Source of the DNA: Vibrio maritimus
GTDB lineage: Bacteria; Pseudomonadota; Gammaproteobacteria; Enterobacterales; Vibrionaceae
Assembly (NCBI GenBank): GCA_000755425.1
Contig: BBMT01000006.1
Location: 248,001-312,000, forward strand
Length of the DNA: 64,000 bases
Direction of reading: 5' to 3'
Below the pieces are notes generated by a model that saw only the letters and a list, made by a program, of their open reading frames with translations, did no database searches and was not told where the DNA came from. The position numbers and the translations under genes were made by a program. Below, in pieces: positions 63,956 through 64,000 of this stretch; the first letter of the stretch is position 1, and the number at the start of each line of letters is the position of its first letter.

Positions 63956-64000
63956 CTAACACTTCATAAATGGATTGATATAAACCAATGGTTCTAGGTC

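Larger units (their letters stand above)
46843..64000. mobile_element. Sedentary chromosomal integron (superintegron), left end
   Basis: It consists of an integrase gene, an attI site and about 21 recognisable attC sites between 48.4 and 61.3 kb. Cassette genes are mostly one per cassette, on the plus strand and without shared function. Location after rplT, IntIA-type integrase and VCR-like attC sites define the Vibrio chromosomal integron. It continues beyond the window or ends in the attC-poor stretch after 61.3 kb. Confidence 0.95.

Noticed and set aside
48000..64000. CRISPR array suggested by regularly spaced repeats
   Set aside because: The repeats are attC sites of 84-122 bp with internal symmetry, separated by whole genes; no short identical repeats with unique spacers.

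Overview
The window is chromosomal DNA of a Vibrio or close relative. The thrS-infC-rpmI-rplT block is followed directly by a divergent IntIA-type integron integrase and then a long run of small gene cassettes separated by attC (VCR-like) sites. This is the known location of the sedentary chromosomal integron in Vibrio. Moderate GC, LexA-type boxes and gammaproteobacterial gene types agree. I cannot name the species.

Positions 1-33 kb hold accessory metabolism centred on purine catabolism. From guanine to central metabolism the steps are: guanine deaminase (guaD), xanthine dehydrogenase (xdhABC), membrane urate oxidase with a cytochrome c tail (puuD), 5-hydroxyisourate hydrolase (uraH), OHCU decarboxylase (uraD), allantoinase (puuE), allantoicase (alc) and ureidoglycolate lyase (allA). 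These give glyoxylate, which is used by malate synthase (aceB) or by glyoxylate carboligase, hydroxypyruvate isomerase and tartronate semialdehyde reductase (gcl, hyi, glxR). An NCS2 purine permease, a GlcG-like protein and three regulators (PecS/HucR-type MarR, RutR-like TetR, GntR/FCD) lie among them. Three palindromes recur at these promoters: an 18-bp TATCTTTACGTTAAGATA-type box, a 10-bp TTGTATACAA box and a 16-bp TTGACC-N4-GGTCAA box. They sketch a three-regulator circuit. No glycerate kinase or urease is in the window.

Interspersed or adjacent are a ynfL/ynfM-like LysR-MFS pair, a serine-protease-like protein that has lost its catalytic serine, a two-gene module with a PD-(D/E)XK nuclease-like protein (2.5-3.7 kb), an HD-GYP protein, a secreted Cys-rich protein followed by a Fic protein (23.2-25.2 kb), and a small gene behind two LexA-like boxes (32.7-33.0 kb). 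From 33.4 to 43.4 kb come a DUF819 permease, a TctABC tripartite transporter with an extra small gene, a phosphoserine aminotransferase/phosphoglycerate dehydrogenase pair, and an RsbU/RsbW-like phosphatase-kinase pair.

From 46.8 kb to the end is the integron: intI on the minus strand, attI near 48.0 kb, then about two dozen cassettes. They encode acetyltransferases (seven GNAT), GFA-fold proteins (three), P-loop kinases (two), VOC proteins (two), DnaJ, RDD, DUF805, DUF4440, DJ-1/PfpI and unknown membrane proteins. One cassette gene is reversed. After about 61.3 kb recognisable attC sites stop.

A general caution: about twenty genes are interrupted by single-base (rarely two-base) indels, nearly all of them losses. 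These include essential thrS (three) and infC, so most are almost certainly sequence errors. I give such genes as single CDSs spanning the break and say where it is.
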